From: Anncaliia algerae PRA339
Lineage: Eukaryota > Microsporidia > Tubulinosematidae
Direction of reading: 5' to 3'
Assembly: GCA_000385875.2 (NCBI GenBank)
Contig: KK365131.1
Span: 400,548-429,957 of the forward strand
Length of the DNA stretch: 29,410 nucleotides
The position numbers and the translations under genes are program-made. The stretch's first letter is position 1. Each line of letters starts with the position of its first letter. Under the pieces are notes generated by a model. That model saw only the letters and a list, made by a program, of their open reading frames with translations, made no database searches and was not told the DNA's origin. Positions 27,097 to 29,410 of the stretch are shown piece by piece.

Positions 27097-28065
27097 TTTT
27101 TCTTTGATTCTTAGTTTAACTTCTTCTTTGACATTATAAATAAATAAAACAATGGAAATATATTTCTAAAACATTGATATTATATTCATTTAAAATTTAA
27201 ATGGTATCACTAATATTATATATTCCAAGTTTCATTGGATTTACAGAACATTAACATAAGCTAATCTAAATTTATTAGAATTATTGATAGGTACATTTGG
27301 ATTTGGAGTCGTCAACCCCAAGCTAAATATCTTCATATGTTTGATTTTACCATAGACTTTCTATTACAGATCTCAAAAAGATTGGAACGAAATAAAACAA
27401 ATAGATATTAAATACACTTTTCGTTATTTTCCTGGTACATTGATTCTATGCAATCAATGTGCACAATATTTATTTTCACCATTAATAGTCCAAATCAAAG
27501 ATTTTTAATATGTTTAATTTTTCTTTGAGGTATTTCTCCTTTCTTCATGCCCAATTCAAAATGTAATTAGAATTTTTTACTACTATATCCGAATCAGACT
27601 GCACATTAACCTATCTATCATCTCCATCATTTTTATATGCTTGTATATAAGAATCATCTATATCAATATATTATTTAGCTTTATTCTCTTAAGAAAATAT
27701 TATTGTTATAATATTAAACCCTATAATATATTTCTTCTGCTTTAAAACAACTATTTAGATAAACTGGGGACATTTTAACATTTTAGATAATCATTTGTAG
27801 TTAAATATTTTTATATTCCCGTTTTCTTTTAATTTCCCATACTTCATATCTTTAACTATTTTAGACATAAGTACTCAAACTTCTTTTATACTTATAAAAA
27901 TACAAAACCTCGGTAAGATTCTCCTTTGTAGAATCTAATTCCGTTCAAATCTCAAAGTTGATGTCTTTTTAATTTATAATTAATCCTAAAATATTCTTTT
28001 AAGCGTTGAATCATATAGAAATATTGCTCAAAACAAAAAATCATAATGATACAACTAATTTTTTA

Positions 28066-28749
28066 ATGACTGAAAGATATATTATTGATAGACAATGTTG
28101 TGCAGACTGAGGTAATACTGAAATGAAAGTGATTAAGAATGGAAAAGTAAAATCATGTCAGTGCATCAAATGTAAAATATATATTTTTTCACTAGAAAAC
28201 ACAAAATTACATGGTTATAAAAAACCTTTAAACGAAATAATTGATATAATTTATTTCCGGTCAATTGACTTGATTCGGTCTAGGTTTTTATTTGAAAGCA
28301 AAATTTTATTAAAAAAGACATGTATTGTATGATACAAACAATTAGGTTTGCAAGCATATCACACAATGAAATCAATAAAAATTGATAAAATATTTAATAT
28401 CGGGGACATTGTAGGGGATAAAGAGTCTAAGTTTTCGAAATGGAAATATATTATCAGAAGAGGGCTTGATCGCTATGGATAGTAGATAGTGAAGATATTA
28501 AAACCGGAGATATCTTTTTGTTAAAATTATAGCAGAAATAGTGAAATAATGGGAAATATTTAATTAGAAAATATATTGGTTTGAACAACCATAATAACCG
28601 ATTGTTGGCATAGTTATGTTAATTTAGAGCAATTAGAACCTTTATATTTTATTGTAGATCACTCATAAAAATTTGTTGATCCGCTTACTGGCATTAAAAC
28701 TCAAAAGATTGAATTAGATGATTATTTATTAAAAAAAATTCAAAGCTAG
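28066..28749 (+). pseudogene. Near full-length dead ISXO2/Merlin-type transposase
   Basis: One frame from an ATG at 28066 to a TAG at 28747 carries most of the family landmarks. The zinc-ribbon-like N-terminus has CC-A-D-stop-G, with a TGA where the next Cys is expected, then CQCIKC, and LHGYKKPLNEIIDIIYF. GDKESKFSKWKY (from about 28405) corresponds to IDESKFGKRKY, with the first catalytic Asp apparently changed or shifted. The middle (IVDSEDIKTGDIFLL, from about 28482) is in another frame, so there is a frameshift pair at about 28475-28560. The original frame resumes with TIITDCWHSYVNLEQLEPL (second catalytic Asp), IVDHS-stop-KFVDP and KTQKIE (last Glu). At least five stops in all. It is similar in type to the relic at 23060-23453. 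Confidence 0.82.
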
Positions 28750-28947
28750 ATATTCAAAAACCCTTTTGACTTTTCATTACTATTTGTAGGTCTTATATTT
28801 AGAATGAAACTTAAAAAACAAAGTTTTTTAGCTTTAATTTCGAATTTACAAGATTTTTCATCAGATTTTGAAAAATTTTCAATCAATTTTATAAAATATC
28901 TAATAAAAAAATATATTTGGAATAAATTTCATTTTAAGCTATATTAC

Positions 28948-29410
28948 CCACGAAGAATTCTAATATTACAAATGAAGAACGAAGGCGAATAATCGATCTA
29001 TATTTAAATGGAAGACAGGGTTCAGAAATATCCCAAATATTTAAATATAAAAAACCTACTATCTTGCTATTATTAAGAAAAACAATTAGACTGGAATAAT
29101 TGAAAAAGGCCTGAAAGAAGGATAAGAAAACAAGCTATTTCTGATTCAAATAAAACAATAATAAAATCTTGGATATATAAAATTGCGATATCACTCTTGG
29201 AGCCACCAAACAGTGCTGTTTGGATGAAATGGAATTGTTTGTTAGCACATCAAAATTGATCGTTGCATAAAATCATTTAATTATTCGTTTCGCTATTTAA
29301 AGCATTGCAGAAAAAAGAATTGATGATGAAGTGATAAGAAAAAGAACAGGGTACTCAGATGAACTTATGAATTTGATTTCCGAGCTAATGATGAAGAAGT
29401 ATTTTTTATA
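28948..29410 (+). pseudogene. Broken Tc1/IS630-like transposase, runs off the window
   Basis: NITNEERRRIIDLYLNGRQG and SEISQIFKYKKPT (28964-29060) form a typical helix-turn-helix of Tc1/IS630 transposases. The frame then shifts: AIIKKNN and TGIIEKGLKEG continue it in a second frame, RKQAISDSNKTIIKSWI in a third. CDITLGATK, then KIDRCIKSFNYSFRYLK (second helix-turn-helix region) and RIDDEVIRKRTGYSDELMNL follow in further frames up to the window end. The catalytic domain, if any, lies beyond the window. At least four frameshifts and some stops make it dead. Confidence 0.6.

Larger units (their letters stand above)
25760..28065. other. 2.3 kb gene-free stretch with hairpins and a possible relic
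   Basis: No intact open frame. Positions 25884-25913 hold a telomere-like motif that can fold, and 27057-27096 a hairpin followed by a T run; both are listed separately. On the minus strand near 27480-27960, one frame contains DIDDSYIQAYKNDGDDR (about 27615-27667) with nearby blocks broken by stops, which could be an old transposase of a family I cannot name. Short ORF-like pieces at 26130-26320 (plus strand) have stops throughout and no match. Confidence 0.35.

Noticed and set aside
28804-28992. 62-codon plus-strand open frame
   Set aside because: Runs out of frame into the helix-turn-helix of the Tc1/IS630-type relic. Low-complexity Phe/Lys codons and no motif.
1-29410. tRNA, rRNA and CRISPR features
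   Set aside because: I looked for T-loop motifs, rRNA-like GC blocks and regularly spaced direct repeats and found none that hold.

Overview
This window is most likely a microsporidian nuclear contig. The DNA is strongly AT-rich. The genes are intron-less and eukaryotic in type: inorganic pyrophosphatase, Ste24 protease, Phs1-type dehydratase, NF-YC, importin alpha, NMD3 and an ABCG half-transporter. The proteins are rich in Lys, Asn and Ile and are often shorter than their fungal relatives. Several ATGs sit directly behind a C-rich triplet (ACCCTT, ATCCTT or CCC), which fits the CCC-like start signal described for microsporidia. Long intergenic stretches and dead DNA transposons point to one of the expanded, transposon-rich microsporidian genomes rather than a compact one. 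I cannot name the genus.

Layout. Positions 1-7507 hold a multi-pass membrane protein of unknown family (-), a family I pyrophosphatase (+) and a Ste24/M48 CAAX protease (-), separated by 0.8-1.6 kb spacers. The first two spacers carry several GC-richer hairpins. Positions 7508-14667 are a tight block of six minus-strand genes: a DusA-type tRNA-dihydrouridine synthase, a two-RRM protein with an Arg/Ser/Asp-rich linker, a Phs1/HACD dehydratase, NF-YC (Hap5), importin alpha and NMD3. Two small unrecognised ORFs (41 and 50 codons) lie in the gaps. A 355-base run of N (15302-15656) hides the start of an HD-domain phosphohydrolase (+). A 2.5 kb spacer follows, then a small ASCH-domain protein (-).

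From about 19.8 kb to the end, the only intact gene I recognise is the ABCG half-transporter (23924-25759, +). The rest holds broken transposase copies: three of the IS1595/ISXO2 (Merlin) type and two of the Tc1/mariner/IS630 type, all with in-frame stops or frameshifts. I see no tRNA, rRNA or CRISPR array.

How the genes work together. The central block is mostly information processing: tRNA modification, RNA binding, CCAAT-box transcription, nuclear import and 60S export. Around it sit membrane and lipid functions (VLCFA elongation, CAAX processing, ABC export) and phosphate/nucleotide housekeeping. I see no operon-like functional coupling. The shared strand of the six-gene block looks like ordinary compact microsporidian gene order.
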